In this document: piece after piece, positions 1 through 5,118 of the stretch
How positions within the stretch are numbered: the stretch's first letter is position 1
Layout of the letters: each line of letters begins with the position of its first letter
NCBI GenBank assembly: GCA_965369385.1
Contig: CBDUQP010000189.1
Coordinates: 1-5,118, forward strand
Reading direction: 5' to 3'
Source of the DNA: CBDUQP01 sp965369385
GTDB lineage: Bacteria; Planctomycetota; Phycisphaerae; SM23-33
Length of the DNA: 5,118 bases
The notes under the pieces: generated by a model
The model's input: the letters and a program-made list of their open reading frames with translations, nothing else
What the model was told of the DNA's origin: nothing
The model's database searches: none
Translations under genes and position numbers: made by a program

Positions 1-1
1 C

Positions 2-766
2 CTCAGGAGCCAACTTCAGAACGACCTGCCCTACGAATGGTCCGAGACCGTGGTTCGTCATGTATTGGTCGACGCCGAAACCTATGAAGACGGTCAGCCC
101 TGTGATGAAGCTATCGCATTCTGCACGACGAGAGAAACCGTGGCAGAATACCTGAAGATGGCCAAACAGGCCAAGATAGACGTGCTCGGCATAAACGCGG
201 AAACCTGTGCCATCGTTGAATGCTTTGAACGCCTGTTCTGGCGAGATGAAGACGCAGATAAAGCCTTCATGTTCGTGGACCTCGGCGCGTGCACAACGAA
301 GGTCGCAATAACACACGGTCCGAAAATGGCATTCGCAGCCAATCTGGAACACGGAGGTGTGGACTTTGACCATTCGGCTTCAAGCGTCATGAACATACTT
401 CCGGTTGAAGCCCAGAACATCCGCATGAAGGCCCGCACAGCGCAACAACTGAGCCCGGAAGCCGAACACCTGTACGCTTCGCTGATCGAGCCCATCGACA
501 ACCTTACGCAGAAACTCTTCGGATGCATGGAATATCATGATTCGGTATTCCGGGGGCGTCAGATCGATCGTATCGCATTCATCGGTGGCGGCGCTCACGA
601 TCAAAGATTGTGCCAGGATATCGCATCGAGAATGAACATCCCCGCACAAATAGGCAATCCGATGCTAAGAATAAAACGAGATGATGTTGACAAGGACTCA
701 GGCATAGCTCTCCAACCAGCTTGGTCCGTAGCTATGGGGCTGAGCATGGGAGCTGACGCCGCTTAG
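2..766 (+). CDS. pilM: PilM, actin-like type IV pilus assembly ATPase (5'-truncated by window edge)
   Basis: PilM is a cytoplasmic actin-fold (FtsA-like) protein that binds ATP and docks on the cytoplasmic tail of PilN at the base of the pilus machine. The reading frame is open to the first bases of the window, so the true start lies upstream. The GTG at 50 is internal, because PilM-like sequence (LPYEWSETVV) precedes it. The 254 visible residues are the C-terminal part of a protein usually near 350. Visible motifs are FVDLGACTTKVAI at residues 91-103 (phosphate-binding loop of the actin fold), a GG segment near 118-119, and IAFIGGGAHDQ near 190-200 (adenosine-binding strand and glycines). 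The end VAMGLSMGADAA matches the family's terminal helix. The stop is 11 bases before pilN, and the pilN ribosome site overlaps this stop codon. The function is well supported by motifs and by the pilN-pilO neighbours. Confidence 0.88.
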   Translation, partial: LRSQLQNDLPYEWSETVVRHVLVDAETYEDGQPCDEAIAFCTTRETVAEYLKMAKQAKIDVLGINAETCAIVECFERLFWRDEDADKAFMFVDLGACTTKVAITHGPKMAFAANLEHGGVDFDHSASSVMNILPVEAQNIRMKARTAQQLSPEAEHLYASLIEPIDNLTQKLFGCMEYHDSVFRGRQIDRIAFIGGGAHDQRLCQDIASRMNIPAQIGNPMLRIKRDDVDKDSGIALQPAWSVAMGLSMGADAA

Positions 767-777
767 GGAATAATTGC

Positions 778-1542
778 ATGAGTACGATAAACCTACTGCC
801 AGAGAACTACACCGCAAACCGCCGCAGACAACGAACCAACGTCATGTGCATTGCGTTGTTTGCAATAGTCATGTTCGGTGTGGTGACCGCGTCCATTGCG
901 AGCAGGAACCAGTTTGAAAACACCAAAGCCAAGCTCTCCAAGCTGAACAACGCCTACAAGATCGCGGCAAAGTCCGTCGCGCTGTTGCGAAGGCTGGAAG
1001 ACGAGAACACCAAGTGCTCGAACAAACGTGCCGAGCTCGGACGCCTTCTCGACAAGGCCCCAAAGAGCACACTGCTGGCATTACTTACAAACGCAAGGCC
1101 CAAAGGCATGTCGCTCGGGCTGGTGAAGCTTAAAACCAAGATGCCGGACCCTCCAAAGAAGAAACGCTCCGCCAGACGGTCCAGCAAGTCTAAACGTAAG
1201 TCAAAGAAGAGAAGCAAGAAGAACGCGAGGAAGGCGAAAGCAATCGTAAAGAAGCTTCCCGACCCCATCGTAACAGTCGAGATAACCGGAATCGCCGGCA
1301 CTGATTTGGACGTGGCTGCCTTCATCGACAATCTGGCCAGTAGCGGACTCATGAAGTCAGTTGACCTGAACTTCACCCAGAACAAACTCATCGGCGAAAA
1401 CAGCCTTCGAGAGTTCCGCATCATTTGCGAAATCAAGCCCGACGTGTCAGATTTCCAGCCCGTACGGGTGTGGAATTTGTCCCAGGCCAATGGGAACAAA
1501 GAGCAACTGGTAGCAATCAGGTCATTGGGAGATAAAGAATGA
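778..1542 (+). CDS. pilN: PilN, inner-membrane T4P alignment subunit with a Lys/Arg-rich insert
   Basis: PilN is a bitopic inner-membrane protein whose cytoplasmic tail binds PilM and whose periplasmic part pairs with PilO. The INLLP motif at residues 4-8 is the PilM-binding signature. An Arg-rich juxtamembrane stretch (about 15-19) precedes one hydrophobic helix (about 21-41), giving N-in topology. A likely coiled coil follows (about 46-92). The C-terminal part (about 164-225, with VTVEITGIAGTDLDVAAFID) matches the ferredoxin-like PilN fold. At 254 residues it is longer than the common length near 200; the excess is largely a basic linker at 127-159, where 20 of 33 residues are Lys or Arg, flanked by PDP on both sides. 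The start is supported by AGGGA at 765-769, eight bases upstream, and by the motif beginning at residue 4. The stop overlaps the pilO start by four bases (ATGA), so the two are probably translationally coupled. Confidence 0.88.
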   Translation: MSTINLLPENYTANRRRQRTNVMCIALFAIVMFGVVTASIASRNQFENTKAKLSKLNNAYKIAAKSVALLRRLEDENTKCSNKRAELGRLLDKAPKSTLLALLTNARPKGMSLGLVKLKTKMPDPPKKKRSARRSSKSKRKSKKRSKKNARKAKAIVKKLPDPIVTVEITGIAGTDLDVAAFIDNLASSGLMKSVDLNFTQNKLIGENSLREFRIICEIKPDVSDFQPVRVWNLSQANGNKEQLVAIRSLGDKE

Positions 1543-2105
1543 AGCCCGGAACACGTGAACTCGTATTCTTCCTGGTGCTATTGGCGTTACCGATCGCCGC
1601 ATGGTACATGGACTTCACTCCTCGTGCCCAAGCGATGCAGACCCTGGAGAAACGAATAAGGACAAGAGAGGCAAAACTTGCCGACATGGGCAAACTTCGG
1701 GCAACTATCAACGATATCAGAGCTGAACTCACAGCCGACAGCAAGGTTATCAAGAGCTTCGAGATCCGCCTTCCGCAAGAGAAGGAAGTGGACGAAGTGC
1801 TCAAGGGTATCTGTCAGATGGCCATGGGAAATCGCCTCGAAGCCAAGAAGATAAGAACGATACCCCACAAGAAGAGCCAGAGGTTCACCCAGGAATCAGG
1901 TGCATACGGCGAGATTCCAGTGCAACTCCAGATACAAGGAAACTTCCGGGGACTCTACTCATTCCTCCTGGCTATGGAAAACGAAACACGAATCATGCGG
2001 ATTCGTTCGATGACACTCCAGAGAAGCAAGAAACTTCCTGAAGGACACGTGAGAGCAGTACTGGAACTGTCCATCTTCTTCCAGCCCAAGCGAGACAAGA
2101 AATGA
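1539..2105 (+). CDS. pilO: PilO, inner-membrane T4P alignment subunit
   Basis: PilO forms a heterodimer with PilN in the periplasm and helps set the spacing between the inner-membrane motor and the secretin. The 188-residue protein has a short tail, one membrane helix (about 8-24), a charged heptad-like coiled-coil region (about 33-72), and a ferredoxin-like domain (about 80-184). The hallmark is EIPVQLQIQGNFRGLYSFLL at residues 125-144, followed by IMRIRSMTL and a final strand rich in hydrophobics (VRAVLELSIFF). Length is close to the family norm. GGGAG at 1527-1531, seven bases before the ATG, is a good ribosome site inside the end of pilN, and the ATG overlaps the pilN stop. The stop in turn overlaps the next gene by four bases. 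Nothing appears broken or unusual. Confidence 0.88.
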   Translation: MKPGTRELVFFLVLLALPIAAWYMDFTPRAQAMQTLEKRIRTREAKLADMGKLRATINDIRAELTADSKVIKSFEIRLPQEKEVDEVLKGICQMAMGNRLEAKKIRTIPHKKSQRFTQESGAYGEIPVQLQIQGNFRGLYSFLLAMENETRIMRIRSMTLQRSKKLPEGHVRAVLELSIFFQPKRDKK

Positions 2106-2794
2106 TGCAAGAACAAGACAATACTCCCGTCGGCGGACTGCAGGATGGTTTCCTTGAACCGGACCCCGCCGTCGAAGCCACCGAGAATCAGTTCGAACAA
2201 GAGCTGGGAACATCAGCCGATGCGAGCAATTCCGGAAACATAATGCTGTCGGCGAGGAACTCCAATGTCATCCTGGCTATCCTGTTCGCAGCCGGTATGG
2301 CGGTGGTCTATGCGTTGAGCATCCAGGGCGGTCCTGACAAGGCCGACGCCAAACAGAATTCCCTCATCCGAAGAGTAGACGCCACCATCATGCAAGTGAA
2401 ACGCGATGCGCCCAAACGCAAGGCAAGCAAAGCAAAAGCCGAAATCCGCGCAGACGAGCTCTACCTTCGGACGCTCAAACAGCAAATTCCGTTGTCGGAA
2501 CTGTCGGACAACCCGTTCGTCTTCACCCTTCCAAGCAGGGAAGTGGATCCTGGAGATATGAATGACGCCGCGGCAAACGGAGCTGCCAGAACTGCAGCCG
2601 CCCTCGCCAGGGCACACACACTTGATCTCCAATCGATCATTGTCGGAGAAACAGGCCAGATGGCTGTGATCTCCGACCAGCTACTCACTGTAGGCCAGAC
2701 AATAAGGACATGGAAAGTTACTTTCATCTCCGACAGCAAAGTTGTTCTCGCATGGGGAACAATGACATACACACTGAGAATAAAACAGGACTGA
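2102..2794 (+). CDS. PilP/GspC-like bitopic membrane protein
   Basis: This sits where pilP follows pilO in classical operons and probably links the PilN-PilO complex to the outer-membrane secretin. The 230 residues divide into an acidic cytoplasmic tail (1-54, ten Asp/Glu and one Arg), a membrane helix (about 55-74), a linker with a basic patch (about 100-116), an SDNPFVF segment (135-141) like the DPF motif that precedes such domains, an Ala-rich stretch (156-170), and a small beta domain (about 174-228). In that domain, LDLQSIIVGETGQMAVISDQ and VGQTIRTWKV recall the GspC homology-region/PilP fold (a strand, an 'is active now' strand, then a glycine turn and strands). There is no signal peptide with a lipobox cysteine, so it is not a standard PilP lipoprotein and is topologically like GspC. 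The start overlaps pilO by ATGA; a second in-frame ATG at 2105 is an equal alternative. No clear Shine-Dalgarno is visible, which fits coupled translation. Family assignment rests on context plus the C-terminal pattern. Confidence 0.68.
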   Translation: MMQEQDNTPVGGLQDGFLEPDPAVEATENQFEQELGTSADASNSGNIMLSARNSNVILAILFAAGMAVVYALSIQGGPDKADAKQNSLIRRVDATIMQVKRDAPKRKASKAKAEIRADELYLRTLKQQIPLSELSDNPFVFTLPSREVDPGDMNDAAANGAARTAAALARAHTLDLQSIIVGETGQMAVISDQLLTVGQTIRTWKVTFISDSKVVLAWGTMTYTLRIKQD

Positions 2795-2883
2795 CCCGCA
2801 AGGGTTCAAAACTAATGAAACTTTGTCCGGCCACTACTGAGGCCGACGCCCCTAAGGCAAAAACGCCTCAAGAGGGTTTTTGT
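2788..2883 (+). promoter_or_regulatory. Possible structured RNA leader upstream of pilB
   Basis: Several pairings are visible by eye. ACCC (2794-2797) and GGGT (2802-2805) close a GCAA tetraloop directly at the upstream stop codon. GGAC (2788-2791) can pair with GTCC (2825-2828) around it. CGGCC (2828-2832) and GGCCG (2841-2845) form a stem with an eight-base loop, extendable by two pairs across a bulged C. GCC (2848-2850) can pair with GGC (2856-2858). TGAGGC (2838-2843) is complementary to GCCTCA (2865-2870), and that pairing would compete with both the GC-rich stem and the terminator-like hairpin. This arrangement is what an attenuator would show. I recognise no named riboswitch class, and short GC-rich pairings arise by chance, so the regulatory reading is an inference. 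Confidence 0.3.
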
Positions 2884-2946
2884 GCTTATTGGTTGTCTCG
2901 ATGCACATCGGGATCACCACCCCACCGGATTCACAGGACGGAGTGA
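2815..2946 (+). CDS. Possible 43-codon small ORF or leader peptide before pilB
   Basis: An ATG at 2815 opens a 43-codon frame that reads through the terminator-like hairpin and stops at 2944-2946, seven bases before the pilB ATG. AGGG at 2801-2804, ten bases upstream, is a possible but distant ribosome site and would be masked in the GCAA-capped hairpin. The peptide begins MKLCPATTEADAPKAK, contains three Cys and ends in a His/Arg-rich segment. It has no membrane helix, signal peptide or family I recognise. A ribosome translating it would cross the hairpin and finish at the pilB ribosome site, so it could act as a leader peptide for attenuation or coupling. It may equally be a chance open frame in a non-coding gap. 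Confidence 0.2.
   Translation: MKLCPATTEADAPKAKTPQEGFCAYWLSRCTSGSPPHRIHRTE
2857..2883 (+). terminator. Rho-independent terminator-like hairpin after the pilMNO(P) genes
   Basis: AAAAAC (2859-2864) pairs with GTTTTT (2876-2881), and CCT (2866-2868) pairs with AGG (2873-2875) around a CAAG loop, with one bulged G at 2865. Two further outer pairs (C2858-G2882, G2857-T2883) are possible. The A-tract, GC core and T-tract make it look bidirectional. It falls in the only real gap of the window, 63 bases after the PilP-like stop and about 70 before the pilB start, so it could end the pilMNO transcript or attenuate pilB-pilT. The GC core is short, so strength is uncertain. Confidence 0.55.
2940..2943 (+). 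promoter_or_regulatory. Ribosome binding site deciding the pilB start
   Basis: GGAG at 2940-2943 lies ten bases before the ATG at 2954. It is the only Shine-Dalgarno-like sequence suitably placed near the beginning of this gene. It favours 2954 over the in-frame GTG at 2882, which sits directly on the T-tract of the terminator-like hairpin. Confidence 0.6.
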
Positions 2947-2953
2947 AAGCTGT

Positions 2954-4288
2954 ATGGCAGGTACCAACAAGACATACTGGAAGCAATATTCCACTAGATA
3001 TCCCGGCGATAAGACCGAACATCCGGATGGTGAAGAACCTGACGACAATGCCGTTGCCCAACAGCAGCAGCAAAAGGACGCTCAGCAACAACAATATGCC
3101 GCCCAGGAAGCCGCGTGGCGCCCCAGCAAGAGTGAGCCGGTAATCAGCTATGTTACCGACCTCATATCGCAGGCCGCCACCGAAGGTGCAAGTGATATCC
3201 ATATCGAACCGCGCGAGAAAGAGCTTCACGTTCGGTTGCGTATAGACGGTATCCTGTTCCAGCAACCCGCCCCGCCGATCAGTATGCATCCGGCGATTAT
3301 CTCGCGTCTAAAGATCCTGGCAAACCTGGACATCTCCGAACGCCGTCTCCCGCAGGATGGTCGAATTCGAGCGTCGGTCAAGGGCAAGACAGTTGACCTG
3401 CGTGTATCGACATTACCTATAGTGCATGGCGAAAAATGCGTAATTCGTATCCTTGATGATCGCGCAATATCGGTCGGACTCAACCAGCTCGGAATGCAGG
3501 AAGACACGCTGGAAGCATTCCATAAACAGATACTTCAGCCGCACGGTATCGTTTTGGTAACTGGACCTACAGGAAGTGGTAAGAGTACAACGCTCTATTC
3601 CGCCTTGAGAGTAATGGATTCGCAAACGTTCAATATTTCCACAGTGGAAGACCCCGTGGAATACGAGCTTGATACCGTCAACCAGGTTAACGTGCACGAC
3701 AGTATTGGCATGAGCTTCTCGGCAGCCCTGAGAAGCCTTCTGCGCCAGGACCCGGATATTATCCTCGTTGGCGAAATCCGCGATGAAGAGACCGCGAGAA
3801 TCGCCATCCAGGCATCGCTTACCGGGCACATGGTGCTAAGCACGCTGCACACCAATGATGCCCCGTCAAGTATTACACGTCTTATAAACATCGGACTCGA
3901 ACCGTTTCTTATAAGTGCATCGGTAAACGCGATCATGGCCCAGCGTCTGGTTCGCAAGATTTGCGAAAACTGCAAAGCACCCGTCAAAGAGCCCGACGAA
4001 GTGCAAATTGCTTACCTGAAATCACATAACATGGAAGGCGCGCAGATATTCCATGGCGAAGGCTGCGAAACCTGTCGTGGAACAGGACTCAAAGGTCGTG
4101 TAGGGCTATATGAATTCCTTGAACTCAATGACGTCATGCGCGATGTGGTTTCGCGCAACCCGGCACTGGGAGAACTCAAGGCCGCCGCAATTGAAAATGG
4201 AATGAAAACACTTGGCGACGATGGCTTCCAGAAAGTCCTCGCCGGACAAACTACGATTTCAGAACTAATTCGCGTAACACAGGGATAG
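2954..4288 (+). CDS. pilB: PilB/GspE-family pilus assembly (extension) ATPase, lacking the usual N-terminal domain
   Basis: A cytoplasmic hexameric ATPase that drives pilin polymerisation. Its 444 residues include a polar N-terminus (1-60) with two Gln runs (36-40 and 44-47). The N2 domain follows, with SDIHIEP at 80-86 and RLPQDGRI at 131-138. The RecA-like domain has Walker A GPTGSGKST at 204-212 (Lys210), an Asp box with EDPVE at 232-236, Walker B DPDIILVGE at 266-274 (Glu274) and a His box TGHMVLSTLHT at 290-300. Cys337, Cys340, Cys371 and Cys374 form the zinc tetracysteine typical of PilB/GspE and absent from PilT. Family members are often about 560 residues, with an extra N-terminal MshEN-type domain that is missing here. 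The ATG at 2954 follows a GGAG site; an in-frame GTG at 2882 would add 24 residues without domain features. The gene is followed 11 bases later by pilT. PilB is preferred to GspE because of pilMNO and pilT; the sequence alone does not separate the two. Confidence 0.85.
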   Translation: MAGTNKTYWKQYSTRYPGDKTEHPDGEEPDDNAVAQQQQQKDAQQQQYAAQEAAWRPSKSEPVISYVTDLISQAATEGASDIHIEPREKELHVRLRIDGILFQQPAPPISMHPAIISRLKILANLDISERRLPQDGRIRASVKGKTVDLRVSTLPIVHGEKCVIRILDDRAISVGLNQLGMQEDTLEAFHKQILQPHGIVLVTGPTGSGKSTTLYSALRVMDSQTFNISTVEDPVEYELDTVNQVNVHDSIGMSFSAALRSLLRQDPDIILVGEIRDEETARIAIQASLTGHMVLSTLHTNDAPSSITRLINIGLEPFLISASVNAIMAQRLVRKICENCKAPVKEPDEVQIAYLKSHNMEGAQIFHGEGCETCRGTGLKGRVGLYEFLELNDVMRDVVSRNPALGELKAAAIENGMKTLGDDGFQKVLAGQTTISELIRVTQG

Positions 4289-4289
4289 C

Positions 4290-4293
4290 GGAG
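4290..4293 (+). promoter_or_regulatory. Ribosome binding site supporting a GTG start for pilT
   Basis: GGAG at 4290-4293, just after the pilB stop, lies six bases before the GTG at 4300. No ATG occurs early in the pilT frame: the first would start at residue 36, after the conserved SDIHIVPGLRP segment, and would remove part of the N-terminal domain. GTG is therefore the likely start. Confidence 0.7.
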
Positions 4294-4299
4294 AATATA

Positions 4300-5118
4300 G
4301 TGGGACTCCTTCAAGACATCTTGACTAAAGCATTCGGAATTGACGCCAGCGATATACACATTGTCCCCGGGCTTCGGCCGCTGTTCAGGATTCATACCGA
4401 CCTGATGCCCTGCGAAGAGTTTGAGGTCGTCACCGCAGAGCAGACCGAGCAGTTCGTCCGCGAAATGGTGTCCGAGCGAAGAATGAAGGACCTGATCGAA
4501 AACCGCGATCTGGACTTCTCCACAAAGCTGGAAGGTAAGGGGCGATTCCGCGTTAACGCTCACTATCAGCGAGACGTGATATCGCTCGCCCTGAGAGCGA
4601 TCCCCACCGAGGTTCCCGAACTCCATACGCTTAACCTCCCGGATGTGGTTAGTGGCCTGGTAGACTTGCCTCGCGGACTTATCCTCGTCACCGGGCAAAC
4701 GGGCAGCGGAAAGAGCACAACGCTCGCTTCCATGATCGAAGCCATGAACCAGCGAAGCCGCCACCACATAATCACGCTCGAAGATCCCGTCGAATACGAT
4801 TTAAAGAGCAAACAATGCGTGATCGAACAGCGCGAAGTCGGCAGTGATGTGCCGACTTTCGCCTCGGGACTGAGGCATGCCCTCAGGCAGGATCCGGATA
4901 TCATTCTCGTCGGTGAAATGCGAGATCTTGAAACAGTCGGGGCCGCGATAAGCGCAGCCGAAACCGGCCACCTTGTGCTCAGCACGCTGCACACACAGAA
5001 CGCATCGCAGACCATCGAACGCATTATTGATGTCTATCCGCCCGAGCAGCAGAACCAAATACAGTCGATGCTGTCCAACACGCTGGAGGCGGTGATTACG
5101 CAGGTGCTGTTCAAGCGT
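4300..5118 (+). CDS. pilT: PilT-type pilus retraction ATPase (3'-truncated by window edge)
   Basis: PilT is a cytoplasmic hexameric ATPase that depolymerises the pilus, powering retraction and twitching motility. The visible 273 residues, of a protein usually near 350-370, begin with the PAS-like N-terminal domain: ASDIHIVPGLRPLFRI at 16-31, RDLDFS at 69-74 and GRFRVNAHYQRD at 81-92. The RecA-like core has Walker A GQTGSGKST at 132-140 (Lys138), the Asp box ITLEDPVEY at 158-166, Walker B DPDIILVGE at 198-206 (Glu206) and the His box TGHLVLSTLHT at 222-232. RIIDVYPPEQQNQIQSMLSN at 241-260 is the PilT-specific segment, absent from PilB. There is no tetracysteine loop between the His box and the visible end, also as in PilT. 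The C-terminal AIRNLIRE region would lie beyond the window. The GTG start with a GGAG site 11 bases after pilB suggests co-transcription. A PilU paralogue cannot be excluded without the C-terminus. Confidence 0.87.
   Translation, partial: MGLLQDILTKAFGIDASDIHIVPGLRPLFRIHTDLMPCEEFEVVTAEQTEQFVREMVSERRMKDLIENRDLDFSTKLEGKGRFRVNAHYQRDVISLALRAIPTEVPELHTLNLPDVVSGLVDLPRGLILVTGQTGSGKSTTLASMIEAMNQRSRHHIITLEDPVEYDLKSKQCVIEQREVGSDVPTFASGLRHALRQDPDIILVGEMRDLETVGAAISAAETGHLVLSTLHTQNASQTIERIIDVYPPEQQNQIQSMLSNTLEAVITQVLFKR

Noticed and set aside
50..52. GTG at 50 as the start of pilM
   Set aside because: The frame is open to the window edge with PilM-like sequence upstream, and the protein would lack the N-terminal third of the actin fold.
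954..1499. 181-codon open frame on the minus strand opposite pilN
   Set aside because: It is antisense to a clearly coding gene. Its Phe/Leu-rich run is simply the complement of the Lys/Arg codons of the PilN insert, and no family is recognisable.
2788..2883. GEMM-type cyclic-dinucleotide riboswitch upstream of pilB
   Set aside because: I looked for the conserved core of that class because it often controls pilus genes. A GNRA loop is present, but the conserved junction segments are not found in the right order.
2899..2910. Short inverted repeat (CGATG, CA, CATCG) as an operator
   Set aside because: Five-base arms are common by chance, and no promoter elements are recognisable beside it.
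2882..2953. In-frame GTG at 2882 as an earlier pilB start
   Set aside because: The codon lies on the T-tract of the terminator-like hairpin, lacks a ribosome site, and the 24 extra residues show no family similarity. The ATG at 2954 has GGAG upstream.
2882..2953. Sigma-70-type promoter for pilB-pilT after the hairpin
   Set aside because: I found no convincing -10 and -35 pair at proper spacing; a promoter of another type cannot be judged from the sequence alone.
4012..4767. 251-codon open frame on the minus strand across the pilB-pilT junction
   Set aside because: The plus strand here carries strongly conserved ATPase motifs in two frames; the antisense frame shows no recognisable domain and has no credible ribosome site.

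Overview
The window is a plus-strand block of type IV pilus (T4P) / type II secretion-type machinery genes. In order it holds the 3' part of pilM, then pilN, pilO, a PilP/GspC-like gene, a short non-coding gap with a terminator-like hairpin, a PilB/GspE-family assembly ATPase, and the 5' part of a PilT-type retraction ATPase. Both end genes run off the window. Coding density is very high: the only gap over 20 bases lies between the PilP-like gene and pilB (2795-2953).

The genes suggest a Gram-negative-type bacterium, because a PilMNO(P) inner-membrane alignment complex is made by diderms. Base composition is moderate, close to even GC/AT. The style of PilN (N-terminal INLLP, an Arg-rich juxtamembrane segment, then a single membrane helix) and a membrane-anchored PilP/GspC-like protein in place of a lipoprotein remind me of Planctomycetota (Phycisphaerae-like) pilus loci. 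That placement comes from memory of family style, not from a search, and is low to moderate in confidence.

Layout: 2-766 pilM (5' end missing); 778-1542 pilN; 1539-2105 pilO (ATGA overlap with pilN); 2102-2794 PilP/GspC-like (ATGA overlap with pilO); 2795-2953 intergenic, with a GNRA-capped hairpin, a GC-rich hairpin, an A-tract/hairpin/T-tract terminator-like element and a possible 43-codon small ORF; 2954-4288 pilB; 4300-5118 pilT (3' end missing).

How they work together (family knowledge): cytoplasmic actin-like PilM binds the INLLP tail of PilN. PilN and PilO are bitopic proteins that pair through coiled-coil and ferredoxin-like periplasmic domains, and a PilP-like protein joins them towards the outer-membrane secretin. 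PilB powers pilus extension and PilT powers retraction. No secretin, pilin, platform protein (PilC) or prepilin peptidase is visible here.

Points worth a second look are a strongly basic Lys/Arg insert inside PilN, a PilB that lacks the usual N-terminal MshEN-type domain and has a Gln-rich linker instead, a PilP-like protein with an acidic cytoplasmic tail and a membrane helix but no lipobox, and a pilB leader with mutually exclusive pairings that could attenuate transcription. None is clearly a new system; the locus is best read as a divergent T4P operon.
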